Below are positions 26,962 to 36,048 of a DNA stretch of 64,000 nt, piece by piece. The stretch comes from an uncultured Lachnospiraceae bacterium (GTDB lineage: Bacteria > Bacillota > Clostridia > Lachnospirales > Lachnospiraceae), in contig CAJOMN010000002.1 in NCBI GenBank assembly GCA_905235745.1, positions 62,001-126,000 on the forward strand. The letters run 5' to 3'. Position 1 is the stretch's first letter. The number at the start of each line of letters is the position of its first letter. A program made the translations under genes and the position numbers. The notes beneath the pieces are model-generated. The model was not told the DNA's origin and ran no database searches. It saw only the letters and a program-made list of their open reading frames with translations.

Positions 26962-28731
26962 ATGAAAAAATCATATTCCGCAAAATGTCTTCTGATCCTT
27001 GCGTTTGCTGCTGCGCTTCTTGCGGGCTGCAATGGTAAAGGCTCCAAAGAGTCACAGGATGAGCAGGAGACAAAGAAGATAAGCGTATCTGTCGAAAATC
27101 CTGTAAGATCCGATATTGAGATCACGGGGGATTTTATCGGAACCGTGTCTGCCGATTCTACGGTCAACATTGTATCCAAACTATCCGGTGATGTTACAAA
27201 TACATATTTTGAAGTGGGCGATCATGTGAATGCCGGCGATCTGATGTTTACGATAGACGATACCTCGGCCAGGATATCAATGAAACAGGCACAGGCAGCG
27301 CTTGATTCAAGCCGCGCATCCCTTGGCTCGGCACAGGCGGGGCTTGATGCCGCCAAAGTATCCAATCTGTATACAACTGCCCAGGTCACCCAGCAGTGGG
27401 GTACTGCGGCGACAAACGAGATGCAGCTTGCCAATGCGGTCAATTCTGCCAAATACGGACTCATGAATGCAAATGAGAACAATGATGCCGCCTCGGTACA
27501 GCTTGATTATATCAGGGATCAGATATCAGATATTGACGATCAGATAGACGATCTTGAAAACAATAAGAGCAATATGGAAAAATATGCCAAGTCGCTTTCG
27601 CAGACCAAGAGTATATATACGCAAATATCCGCATGCGCAGGCCTTCCATTAGGGGAGGTCACGACTGCTCTTAATCAAATATACACTGCTTATGATCTTG
27701 CAAAGCTTGACCTTAGTATAACCGATCCCGAGGCGGCAGCAAAAAGATATCTTCAACTGAACACCGGCGCGTCCACGGTTCAGGAGCTTGACTCCATGAT
27801 TTCGGGAGCAAATTCTGCAGCTTCCGCTATAGATTCCCTTGAAAGCGCCAAGGATCAGCTCCTTGTAAGTAAGGCCCAGGCCGAGGTTGCCAAGGTAGCG
27901 GCCTCCACCGGCGTATGCCAGGCACAGGAAGCGGAAGCTCTCGCCCAGAGAATGCTTGATGACTACAGGAACTATACGCTTGCTACGATAATAACAGGCG
28001 GGAATGCCCAGCTTGCGGGAGCCAATTCACAGGTGGCATCCGCCGAGGCGGGAGTCAAGCAGGTGCAGGCCGGGGTTACACAGGCCGAGACAGGCGTTGA
28101 AGCAGCCCAGCTCCAGCTTGATTACGCAAATGTCAAAGCCCCCGTATCCGGAATAGTCACATCAAAATACATTACGGTCAACAACATGGCGGCCGCGGGC
28201 TCACCGGCATATACGATAATGGCCGATGATACGCAGTATGTGGATTTCTATGTTTCCGAGGCTGTCATGGAAAGGCTCATGATCGGACAGGAGATAACCG
28301 TTACGAGAAACGGAGGCACATATAAGGCCCAGATTACAGAAAACGCGGGAGTTGCCGATGTCACAAACGGCCTGTTCTTTGTAAAGGCACAGCTTCTGCC
28401 CGGAGGAGACAGGCTAATCAACGGAACAAAGGTAAAGCTTACGCTTGCAACCGACAGCAGAAGCTCCGTAATGACAGTTCCCATTGATTCGGTATACTAT
28501 CTGAACGATGCTGCGTATGTGTATCTGTATTCCAACGGAAAAGCGGCAAAAGCGGATGTTGTGACCGGTATATCCGACAGTGACAGGATAGAGATAACGG
28601 ACGGACTCAGTGAACAGGACAGGGTGATAACGACCTGGGCAAGCCAGTTGAGGGACGGCATGGAAGTTGAGATCGAAGGCGGCCCTTCTGCCGGAGACAA
28701 AATAGAGGTATTAAATGAGATCCCTGATTAA
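26962..28731 (+). CDS. RND efflux adaptor (membrane fusion protein), lipoprotein
   Basis: A 589-residue HlyD/AcrA-type adaptor. The signal peptide ends in the lipobox LLAGC (Cys23), so the mature protein is lipid-anchored outside the membrane. The first lipoyl half is around SKLSGDVTNTYFEVGDHV. A very long helical hairpin rich in Ala, Gln and Ser follows (about residues 95-400), and the second lipoyl half is LDYANVKAPVSGIVTSKYI. Beta-barrel and membrane-proximal domains complete it. It partners the permease encoded 17 nt upstream of its own stop. The hairpin is longer than in AcrA. Substrates are unknown; export of a glycan precursor or a toxic compound are both possible. Confidence 0.92.
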   Translation: MKKSYSAKCLLILAFAAALLAGCNGKGSKESQDEQETKKISVSVENPVRSDIEITGDFIGTVSADSTVNIVSKLSGDVTNTYFEVGDHVNAGDLMFTIDDTSARISMKQAQAALDSSRASLGSAQAGLDAAKVSNLYTTAQVTQQWGTAATNEMQLANAVNSAKYGLMNANENNDAASVQLDYIRDQISDIDDQIDDLENNKSNMEKYAKSLSQTKSIYTQISACAGLPLGEVTTALNQIYTAYDLAKLDLSITDPEAAAKRYLQLNTGASTVQELDSMISGANSAASAIDSLESAKDQLLVSKAQAEVAKVAASTGVCQAQEAEALAQRMLDDYRNYTLATIITGGNAQLAGANSQVASAEAGVKQVQAGVTQAETGVEAAQLQLDYANVKAPVSGIVTSKYITVNNMAAAGSPAYTIMADDTQYVDFYVSEAVMERLMIGQEITVTRNGGTYKAQITENAGVADVTNGLFFVKAQLLPGGDRLINGTKVKLTLATDSRSSVMTVPIDSVYYLNDAAYVYLYSNGKAAKADVVTGISDSDRIEITDGLSEQDRVITTWASQLRDGMEVEIEGGPSAGDKIEVLNEIPD

Positions 28732-31700
28732 GACCAGCCTGAACCGTCCGGTTGCTGTAATAGTACTTATAGCGGGACTGATCATATTCGGCATCAGCTC
28801 GATAACCGGTATGTCCTTACAGCTGATCCCCGATATGGAGATGCCCATGGTAATGATACAGACTGTGTATCCCATGGCAGGGCCGGAAGATGTTGAAAGA
28901 CTCGTCACCAAAAAGATAGAGGACGGATGCGGCTCCCTATCGGGACTTGATACGACCTATTCATATTCAATGGAGAATGTATCCATTGTTCTCCTGCAGT
29001 TCGAGTACGGCACGGATATAGATGATTCCTACATGGATGTCAGGGAAGCCCTGGACGTTGTCAAGCCCGAACTTCCCGATGATGCAAAGGATCCCGTTGT
29101 TGCCACGATGGACTTTAATGCTGCTCCGGTGATGGAGCTGTCGGTTGATTCAACGACCGATGATGTCAGTGAGTTTGTCGAGGAAACCCTTACTCCCGAG
29201 CTTGACAAGATCAGTACGATCACCCAGATCGAAGTAAGCGGCGGGCAGGAAGATTACATATCGATAGAACTGATCCCCGAGAATCTGAAACAGTATAATG
29301 TCAGCGTCAATACTATCGCAACCACGGTTGGAAGCGCCAACTTCACGTACCCTGCCGGCTCGGCCAATTATGGCGGCCAGCAGGTGGATATAAGCTCAAG
29401 GGTCGAATACAAAACCCCGGAGGAATTGCGGCAGATCCCGATAAGTACGGCAACCGGACAGACCATACATCTGTCTGACGTTGCGAATGTCCACTATGCC
29501 TCGAAAGAGGGGTCATCATACAGCCGTTTTAAGGGCGAGGACAACCTAAGCGTTTCCATATCCAAGCAGCAGTCGGCATCTGCGGTAACTGTCTCATCAA
29601 AGGTTCACGACGTTATAGACAGCCTCAGGGACAGGTATCCCGATATAGAGATCTACGTAGTATATGACAGTGCGGATGTTATCAAATCATCACTTCAGTC
29701 AATTGCCGAAACGCTGCTGCTGGGTATCGTGATCACGATGATCGTCCTGTTCATATTCTTCGGGGATATAAAGGGAAGCCTCATCGTCGGCTCATCCATG
29801 CCGGTCTCGCTTCTCATGACATTCCTGCTCATGAGCTTTATGGGCTATTCTCTTAACATGATAACAATGGGCGCCCTTGTCATTGCGATAGGCATGATGG
29901 TGGATAATTCGATCGTTGTTATCGAAATGTGCTTCCGGAAGAAGGATGACGGGCTTGACTATAAAGACGCGGCATATGAAGGAACCCGTATCGTTCTCAA
30001 TTCCATCATTGCTTCAACTATTACCACGATGGTCGTATATCTGCCTCTTGCGGCGATGAAGGATCTGTCGGGGCAGCTGTTCGGTCAGCTCGGCTACACG
30101 ATAGTCTTCGCCCTTGCGGCATCTCTTATATCTGCGATCACGCTTGTTCCGCTGTGCTTCGCATACTACAGACCGGTCGAGAAGAAGGAATCCGCGGTGA
30201 ACCGTTTTCTTGACAGGTTCTCGGCGGGGTATTCCAAGGTTCTCGCAAAATTCCTGAATCATAAGATCACAACAGCGGTTACGGCACTTGTGATCTTTGC
30301 GGTTTCCATCGTGCTCATACAATTTATCAACAAGCAGCTATTTCCCGATACCGATGAGGGACAGCTCGCGATCACGGTAACATACAGACCCGGGACGAAT
30401 ATTGATACCGTAGATGCAAAGGTCAGACAGATCGAGGAGTTTGTAAAGGAAAGTGAGTATATAGACAACTATTCCGGAACGGCAGGCGTCACATCAGGCA
30501 CCGTAAATGCATATGTTGCCGACGGCGTGAAGAAATCAACCGCACAGATCGTTGACGAGTTCACGCAGGAACTTGAGGACTATGCCGATAACTGCGAGAT
30601 ATCCGTGACCGCAACGTCTTCAATGGGAATTACGTCCTTTGGAGGCGGCAATACATATGAAGTCGCTTTTGAAGGGACTGACCTTGAGGATCTTGAGGAG
30701 ACGCTTCTTGAGGTGGATTCCATAGTAATGAATGTGGAGGGAGTGATCAGTTCATCATCATCCATGGGAAATACTGCTTCGAGGGTAAAGGTGGATATCG
30801 ACCCGATAAATGCAGCGGCAAACGGCCTGACCCCCGTTATGATAGGGGCATCACTCAACACTGCCATTAACGGTTCGAATGCCATGAAAGTCACTATTGA
30901 TGACAAGACATACCAGATCACGGTCGAGTATCCAAGGGATGAATATGAGACCATGAATGATGTGGAGAACATGTTTGTTACGAATGCGATGGGTAATGAT
31001 GTTCCGTTAAGGGATGTGGCAGATTTCGTATACACTGATTCCCCGCAACAGATAGTCAGACAGGACGGAAGATATTATGCATCGGTCACGGCAACGGTAA
31101 GATCAGATGAGAGGGCTGCCGTTACGGAGGCGATCGAGGATGCACTTGCCGGCTATGTTCCGCCGAGAACGGTCGAGAAGACCGAAAATCAGGAGACGGA
31201 GATTATGAATGATGAATTTGCGTCTATATTTAAGGCCATTGCCACAGCCATAATACTGGTGTATATGGTCATGGCGATAGAATTCGAGAACCTGCGATAT
31301 TCCGTGATGGTAATGTTCTGTATTCCTTTTTCGCTCATCGGCTCTATATTCCTGCTCCTTGTGACAAGAGGACTCCTTTCAATGGTATCTCTCATGGGAT
31401 TTCTGATGCTGATAGGTATCGTTGTCAATAACGGGATCATATTTGTGGACTATACCAACCAGCTCCGCGATGATGGAATGAATACTGCCGATGCACTTAT
31501 AGAAACCGGAAAATCAAGACTCCGTCCGATACTTATGACGACGCTTACAACAATACTGTCAATGATCCCCATGGCGCTCGGTATCGGCAGGAACGGCAAG
31601 CTGATGCAGGGAATGGCTCTTGTCATATGCGGAGGACTCCTTGCTTCAACGACGCTTACTCTTCTGCTTCTGCCCACATTCTTTATGATCATTCACAAGC

Positions 31701-31771
31701 GCAGCGATGATACCGGCAGCAGGAAGGAGAAAAAGCCGCGCAAAAAAGCCGGAGTTAAGGCGGCAGATTGA
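28715..31771 (+). CDS. RND efflux permease (AcrB/HAE family)
   Basis: A 1018-residue inner-membrane pump. It has the usual twofold layout: one helix, a large periplasm-type domain, six helices, and repeat. Signatures include the N-terminal LNRPVAVIVLIAGLI, helix 4 GMMVDNSIVVIEMCF (one acidic residue where AcrB has Asp-Asp), and the second-half GFLMLIGIVVNNGIIFVDY. It is driven by the proton or ion gradient. It is translated with its adaptor (17-nt overlap, GAGG before the ATG). No TolC-like partner is present, as expected for a Gram-positive. Confidence 0.94.
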   Translation: MRSLIKTSLNRPVAVIVLIAGLIIFGISSITGMSLQLIPDMEMPMVMIQTVYPMAGPEDVERLVTKKIEDGCGSLSGLDTTYSYSMENVSIVLLQFEYGTDIDDSYMDVREALDVVKPELPDDAKDPVVATMDFNAAPVMELSVDSTTDDVSEFVEETLTPELDKISTITQIEVSGGQEDYISIELIPENLKQYNVSVNTIATTVGSANFTYPAGSANYGGQQVDISSRVEYKTPEELRQIPISTATGQTIHLSDVANVHYASKEGSSYSRFKGEDNLSVSISKQQSASAVTVSSKVHDVIDSLRDRYPDIEIYVVYDSADVIKSSLQSIAETLLLGIVITMIVLFIFFGDIKGSLIVGSSMPVSLLMTFLLMSFMGYSLNMITMGALVIAIGMMVDNSIVVIEMCFRKKDDGLDYKDAAYEGTRIVLNSIIASTITTMVVYLPLAAMKDLSGQLFGQLGYTIVFALAASLISAITLVPLCFAYYRPVEKKESAVNRFLDRFSAGYSKVLAKFLNHKITTAVTALVIFAVSIVLIQFINKQLFPDTDEGQLAITVTYRPGTNIDTVDAKVRQIEEFVKESEYIDNYSGTAGVTSGTVNAYVADGVKKSTAQIVDEFTQELEDYADNCEISVTATSSMGITSFGGGNTYEVAFEGTDLEDLEETLLEVDSIVMNVEGVISSSSSMGNTASRVKVDIDPINAAANGLTPVMIGASLNTAINGSNAMKVTIDDKTYQITVEYPRDEYETMNDVENMFVTNAMGNDVPLRDVADFVYTDSPQQIVRQDGRYYASVTATVRSDERAAVTEAIEDALAGYVPPRTVEKTENQETEIMNDEFASIFKAIATAIILVYMVMAIEFENLRYSVMVMFCIPFSLIGSIFLLLVTRGLLSMVSLMGFLMLIGIVVNNGIIFVDYTNQLRDDGMNTADALIETGKSRLRPILMTTLTTILSMIPMALGIGRNGKLMQGMALVICGGLLASTTLTLLLLPTFFMIIHKRSDDTGSRKEKKPRKKAGVKAAD

Positions 31772-31795
31772 GCGGAATGGAAAATCATCCGCTCA
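31769..31795. other. Stem-loop directly after the RND permease
   Basis: TGAGCGGA (31769-31776, including the stop codon) pairs with TCCGCTCA (31788-31795). The stem can extend as TGG/TCA around an AAAA loop. No T-run follows, so it is not a classic intrinsic terminator. It may still limit read-through or protect mRNA ends. Confidence 0.4.
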
Positions 31796-31857
31796 TGTGG
31801 TAGTATATACGGTGACATTGCAGAATTCTATAAAAAAACAGGAGAATATTGGATAAT

Positions 31858-33177
31858 ATGAGTCTGTATGAAGATATCAGGAACCAGAAGGAAAAGATAG
31901 CTCTTGTCGGTCTTGGCTATGTGGGAATGCCGATAGCAGTTGCTTTTGCCAAAAAGGCAAAGGTGATCGGATTTGATCTGAACAAGGAGAAGATTGCCGC
32001 ATATAAGGCCGGTAAGGATGCTACCAAGGAGGTCGGTGATGATGCGATCTCCAAGACTACGGTTGAGTTCACATCCGATCCGTCGGATCTTAAGGGAGCC
32101 AGATTCCATATAGTTGCGGTTCCGACACCGATCAATCAGGACAAAACTCCCGATCTGTATCCGGTTGAGTCCGCAAGTGAGATACTGGGACGCAATCTTA
32201 CAAAAGGATCGATAGTCGTGTATGAATCGACAGTGTATCCGGGTGTTACGGAGGATATATGCGTGCCTATACTCGAAAGGGAATCGGGCTTAAAATGCGG
32301 AGTTGATTTCAAGGTCGGCTATTCACCGGAAAGGATCAATCCCGGCGACAAGGTACATCGTCTTGAAAACATCAAAAAGATAGTATCGGGAATGGATGCC
32401 GACACACTTGAGGAGATCGCGAACGTCTATGAGCTCGTGATAGAAGCGGGAGTGCACAGGGCAGGCAGCATAAAGGTTGCCGAGGCGGCAAAGGTAGTCG
32501 AGAATTCCCAAAGAGATATCAATATCGCATTCATCAACGAGCTGGCGATGGCATTTGACAAGATGGGCATTGATACGAACGAGGTCATCGATGCCATGAA
32601 TACGAAGTGGAATGCATTGGGATTCCGTCCGGGGCTTGTCGGAGGGCACTGCATCGGCGTGGATCCGTATTATTTTGTATACGAGGCCGAAAGGCTCGGA
32701 TATCACTCGAGGATAATATCCGCCGGAAGGCAGATCAATGATGATATGCCCAATTACGTCGGAGAGCAGATAGTAAAGCAGCTTGTACTTGCCGGCAAGA
32801 GGGTCAGGGATGCCAAGATCGTGTTCTTCGGAGCAACATTCAAGGAAAACTGTCCCGATGTCCGTAATTCCAAGATAATGGAGATACTCCGCTATCTTGA
32901 GCAGTATGAGATAAAGCCGCACCTTGTGGACACGTGGGCAGATCCGCAGGAGGTAAAACGCGGATACGGATATGATCTTGACAGCGAGAAGAACTCATAT
33001 GATGCCGATTGCATCGTACTTGCGGTAGCGCATGAGGGCTATAAGAACAGGTCGCTCAAGGAATGGGATTCCTTCTTTAAGCCGGGCGACAACAGTGAGA
33101 AGGTAATAATAGATATTAAGGGTATACTTGATAACAACGAAGTTACGGAAGCGGGGTACAGATATTGGCGCTTATAG
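31858..33177 (+). CDS. UDP-HexNAc (or related) 6-dehydrogenase, TviB/WbpA-type
   Basis: A 439-residue nucleotide-sugar dehydrogenase that oxidises C6 of a UDP-sugar to the acid, giving for example a UDP-N-acetylhexosaminuronate. The NAD-binding start is IALVGLGYVGMPIAVAFAKK; the catalytic cysteine lies in GLVGGHCIGVDPYYF. The MSLYEDI opening and the block lengths fit the TviB/VipA group better than UDP-glucose dehydrogenase. The ATG at 31858 gives that opening; TTG 31849, closer to GGAG, is also possible. The deacetylase gene behind it overlaps by 13 nt. Confidence 0.88.
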   Translation: MSLYEDIRNQKEKIALVGLGYVGMPIAVAFAKKAKVIGFDLNKEKIAAYKAGKDATKEVGDDAISKTTVEFTSDPSDLKGARFHIVAVPTPINQDKTPDLYPVESASEILGRNLTKGSIVVYESTVYPGVTEDICVPILERESGLKCGVDFKVGYSPERINPGDKVHRLENIKKIVSGMDADTLEEIANVYELVIEAGVHRAGSIKVAEAAKVVENSQRDINIAFINELAMAFDKMGIDTNEVIDAMNTKWNALGFRPGLVGGHCIGVDPYYFVYEAERLGYHSRIISAGRQINDDMPNYVGEQIVKQLVLAGKRVRDAKIVFFGATFKENCPDVRNSKIMEILRYLEQYEIKPHLVDTWADPQEVKRGYGYDLDSEKNSYDADCIVLAVAHEGYKNRSLKEWDSFFKPGDNSEKVIIDIKGILDNNEVTEAGYRYWRL

Positions 33178-33920
33178 TCAATGCGGACGACTTCGGGATA
33201 AGCGAAGAAGTAAATGCTGCAATAGCTGAGGCGTTTGAAAAAGGACTTGTTGACAGAACGACGCTTATGGTGAATATGCCCGATGCTGCTGGTGCAATGG
33301 AGATTGCGCGTAAGAGAGGATTTGCAGATAAGGTCGGACTTCATCTTAATCTTACATCCGGAAAACCGCTTACCCGCGAAATGGCAGCCGACAGGCTGAT
33401 GTGCGGTCAAAACGGCGAATATACGGCAGAGTTTGCCGGATGCCTTAAGACGCGATTTTTTCTCCCGAAGGATACAAGGGATAATATCGGGAAGGAGCTT
33501 CGGGCCCAGCTTGATGAATACGGAAAGCTCGGAGGAACGCTGTGGCATATTGACTCGCATCATCATGTCCATACAGATCCGTCCGTATGGAGTGTATTAC
33601 AGAAGGTCTTGAAGGACTATCCGGTCACGTCGGTCCGCCTGGGAAGAAATATGTACAGGGGAGGCAATCCCCTCATGCACCTGTATAAGGCGATGCTGAA
33701 TGCCTCAATCAGGCGGTTTTGCAACGGCAGACCGCGCTATTTCGGTTCTGCCCGGGATTATGCGGCATTTGAGCCGTATATCGCCAATATGCCGCCGGAC
33801 GAGCAGGCCGAGATCATGGTGCATCCGGTCTATGATGATAACGGGAATGTTTGCGACAAGTGTATGGATCAGTTGTTGGTAATGAAGCCTGTTCGGTTCT
33901 TCGATGAAGCAGGGTCATAA
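33165..33920 (+). CDS. YdjC/ChbG-family carbohydrate deacetylase
   Basis: A 251-residue protein with the family motifs ALIVNADDFGISEEVN (metal-binding Asp-Asp at 9-10), GLHLNLTSGKPL, and the histidine cluster HIDSHHHVH. Members remove acetyl groups from N-acetylated sugars in a metal-dependent way. The protein must start at TTG 33165, because the next in-frame Met is after the essential Asp-Asp. The 13-nt overlap with the dehydrogenase suggests that the two act on the same amino sugar or glycan. No signal peptide, so it is cytosolic. Confidence 0.88.
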   Translation: MALIVNADDFGISEEVNAAIAEAFEKGLVDRTTLMVNMPDAAGAMEIARKRGFADKVGLHLNLTSGKPLTREMAADRLMCGQNGEYTAEFAGCLKTRFFLPKDTRDNIGKELRAQLDEYGKLGGTLWHIDSHHHVHTDPSVWSVLQKVLKDYPVTSVRLGRNMYRGGNPLMHLYKAMLNASIRRFCNGRPRYFGSARDYAAFEPYIANMPPDEQAEIMVHPVYDDNGNVCDKCMDQLLVMKPVRFFDEAGS

Positions 33921-33962
33921 AGAGCCGGATCGGCTCGCAGCCCCCTTCTGGTATATTATGTT

Positions 33963-34007
33963 AACATAAATGCCTTCGAAAGGTTGTCTTTCGGGGGCAT
34001 TTATGTT
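33963..34007. terminator. Long stem-loop, possible terminator or attenuator before rmlB
   Basis: Bases 33963-33982 pair with 33988-34007 across a 5-nt loop. There are 12 perfect pairs (AACATAAATGCC/GGCATTTATGTT), two G-T pairs and six perfect pairs (CGAAAG/CTTTCG). The GC-rich inner stem followed by a T-rich arm on either strand could act as a two-way intrinsic terminator. It ends 39 nt before rmlB, so it separates the dehydrogenase/deacetylase genes from the Rml block. Confidence 0.5.
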
Positions 34008-34046
34008 ATGCTTACAAATGATTATGTTCAAATGGAAGGAACTGAT

Positions 34047-35120
34047 ATGAAAACATACCTTGTGACCGGAGGCGCCGGGTTCATAGGATCGAACTTTATA
34101 CATTATATTCTGGACAAATATGGGAACAATGTGAGGGTGATAAACGTTGACCTTCTTACCTATGCCGGTAATCTCGGGAATCTTTCCGATGTCGAGGATC
34201 GTCCGGAATATTCGTTCGTGAAGGCGGATATATGTGATTCCGATGCCATATCCGCTGTGTTTGACAAATATGATATAGATTATGTGGTCCATTTTGCCGC
34301 AGAGTCACATGTTGACAGAAGCATACGCAATCCCGAAGTTTTTGCGAGAACGAATGTACTGGGCACTCTTAATATGCTTAACTGTGCCAGGAATGCATGG
34401 CAGGACGGTGACGGATTCAGGAAGGGAGTAAGATTCCTTCATGTATCGACGGATGAAGTGTACGGATCTCTTGCCGATGAAGGGGAATACTTCTACGAGA
34501 CCACTCCTTACGATCCTCACAGCCCGTATTCGGCAAGCAAGGCGTCGTCGGACTTCATGGTAAAGGCTTATGTCGATACCTACGGTTTTCCGGCGGTCAT
34601 AACTAATTGCAGCAATAACTACGGGCCTTTCCAGTTCCCGGAAAAGCTGATACCTCTTATGATCAATAATGCGCTTGAGGGCAGGAAGCTTCCGGTATAC
34701 GGCGACGGTAAAAACGTCAGGGACTGGCTGTATGTCATGGATCATGCCAAGGCAATAGACATGGTTCTTGAGAAGGGACGGATCGGGGAAAAGTATAACA
34801 TCGGCGGACACAACGAAAAACAGAACATAGAGATCGTCAGGATCATAATAGATACCATAAAGGAAATGCTTCCCGATGACGACAAGAGGCAGAAATATAT
34901 CAATTATGATCTTATAACATATGTTGAAGACAGAAAGGGTCATGACAGAAGATACGCCATTGCCCCCGACAAAATCAGAAGCGAAATAGGCTGGGAGCCC
35001 GAGACTATGTTTGCCGAGGGTATCAGGCTTACTATCCGCTGGTATTTCGAACACACCGAATGGATGCGGCAGGTAACGAGCGGCGACTATCAGAAGTATT
35101 ACGAGGAAATGTACAAATGA
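34047..35120 (+). CDS. rmlB: dTDP-glucose 4,6-dehydratase
   Basis: A 357-residue extended SDR enzyme forming dTDP-4-keto-6-deoxyglucose. The N-terminal cofactor site is [18 protein letters not shown]. The catalytic region has the STDEVYGSL segment with Asp-Glu, and [11 protein letters not shown] with Yxxx[17 protein letters not shown] is the substrate-binding block of RmlB. GGAAGGA lies 6 nt upstream of ATG 34047, which fixes the start. With rmlA and rmlC nearby the expected route leads towards dTDP-L-rhamnose. Confidence 0.96.
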   Translation: MKTYLVTGGAGFIGSNFIHYILDKYGNNVRVINVDLLTYAGNLGNLSDVEDRPEYSFVKADICDSDAISAVFDKYDIDYVVHFAAESHVDRSIRNPEVFARTNVLGTLNMLNCARNAWQDGDGFRKGVRFLHVSTDEVYGSLADEGEYFYETTPYDPHSPYSASKASSDFMVKAYVDTYGFPAVITNCSNNYGPFQFPEKLIPLMINNALEGRKLPVYGDGKNVRDWLYVMDHAKAIDMVLEKGRIGEKYNIGGHNEKQNIEIVRIIIDTIKEMLPDDDKRQKYINYDLITYVEDRKGHDRRYAIAPDKIRSEIGWEPETMFAEGIRLTIRWYFEHTEWMRQVTSGDYQKYYEEMYK

Positions 35121-35986
35121 AAGGCATAATTCTCGCGGGCGGGTCGGGAACGAGATTGTATCCGCTCACAAAGGCGATGTCAAAACAGATGATGCCTGTA
35201 TATGACAAGCCCATGATATATTATCCGCTTTCGATACTTATGCTGTCCAATATCAGGGATATCCTCATAATATCTACGCCGAGGGATCTGCCGGCATTTC
35301 GCGAGCTGTTCGGAGACGGAAGCCAGCTGGGTCTTAATATGACCTATGCCGAGCAGCAAACGCCGAGAGGATTGGCCGATGCTTTTATAATAGGTGAGGA
35401 CTTTATAGGAAACGACAGTGTCGCCCTGATCCTTGGAGACAATATATTCTACGGACAGAGCTTTTCGAAGGTCCTGAAGGAAGTGGCGGCAAGGGATTCG
35501 GGCGCAACGATCTTCGGCTATTATGTGAGAGATCCGAGAGAATACGGGGTCGTCGAGATAGGTGAGGACGGAAGAGCCCTGTCGATCGAAGAGAAGCCGC
35601 AGGATCCCAGGTCCAATTACGCCGTTCCGGGGCTGTATTTCTATGACAACGATGTTGTACGTATAGCAAAGGAAGTCAAGCCCTCCGCAAGAGGAGAGAT
35701 AGAGATAACATCGGTTAACAATGCCTATCTGGAGCGGGGCGCGCTCTATGTTGAAAAGCTCGGACGCGGTTTTGCCTGGCTTGATACGGGAAATCACGAA
35801 AGCCTGCTTGACGCGGCGGATTTTGTACGGGCGTTCCAGAAACGGCAGGGAATGTATATATCTTGTATAGAGGAAATAGCATACAGAAGGAACTTTATTG
35901 ATAAGGATCAATTGCTAAAGCTTGCAGAGCCTTTGCTCAAAACGGACTACGGGAAGTATCTTGTGGACGTTGCCAACGGTCTGTAA
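35117..35986 (+). CDS. rmlA: Glucose-1-phosphate thymidylyltransferase
   Basis: A 289-residue nucleotidyltransferase making dTDP-glucose. It begins [18 protein letters not shown], with the signature G-x-G-T-R and a downstream catalytic lysine in [17 protein letters not shown]. It also has [10 protein letters not shown] and [17 protein letters not shown], all characteristic of RmlA. ATG 35117 overlaps the rmlB stop (ATGA) and follows GAGGAAATG. It supplies the substrate for RmlB. Confidence 0.96.
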   Translation: MKGIILAGGSGTRLYPLTKAMSKQMMPVYDKPMIYYPLSILMLSNIRDILIISTPRDLPAFRELFGDGSQLGLNMTYAEQQTPRGLADAFIIGEDFIGNDSVALILGDNIFYGQSFSKVLKEVAARDSGATIFGYYVRDPREYGVVEIGEDGRALSIEEKPQDPRSNYAVPGLYFYDNDVVRIAKEVKPSARGEIEITSVNNAYLERGALYVEKLGRGFAWLDTGNHESLLDAADFVRAFQKRQGMYISCIEEIAYRRNFIDKDQLLKLAEPLLKTDYGKYLVDVANGL

Positions 35987-35993
35987 GAGGTGC

Positions 35994-36024
35994 GCCGCTT
36001 CGGAAGAGGGAACCGAAGAGCGGC
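35994..36024. other. GC-rich stem-loop between rmlA and the muramidase gene
   Basis: GCCGCTTCGG (35994-36003) pairs with CCGAAGAGCGGC (36013-36024), leaving a two-base bulge and a 9-nt loop. No T-run follows. It could be an mRNA processing or stabilising element that sets the muramidase level apart from the sugar enzymes. This is a fold by eye. Confidence 0.35.
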
Positions 36025-36048
36025 ATGACATGTAATAAGGGGAAGATC

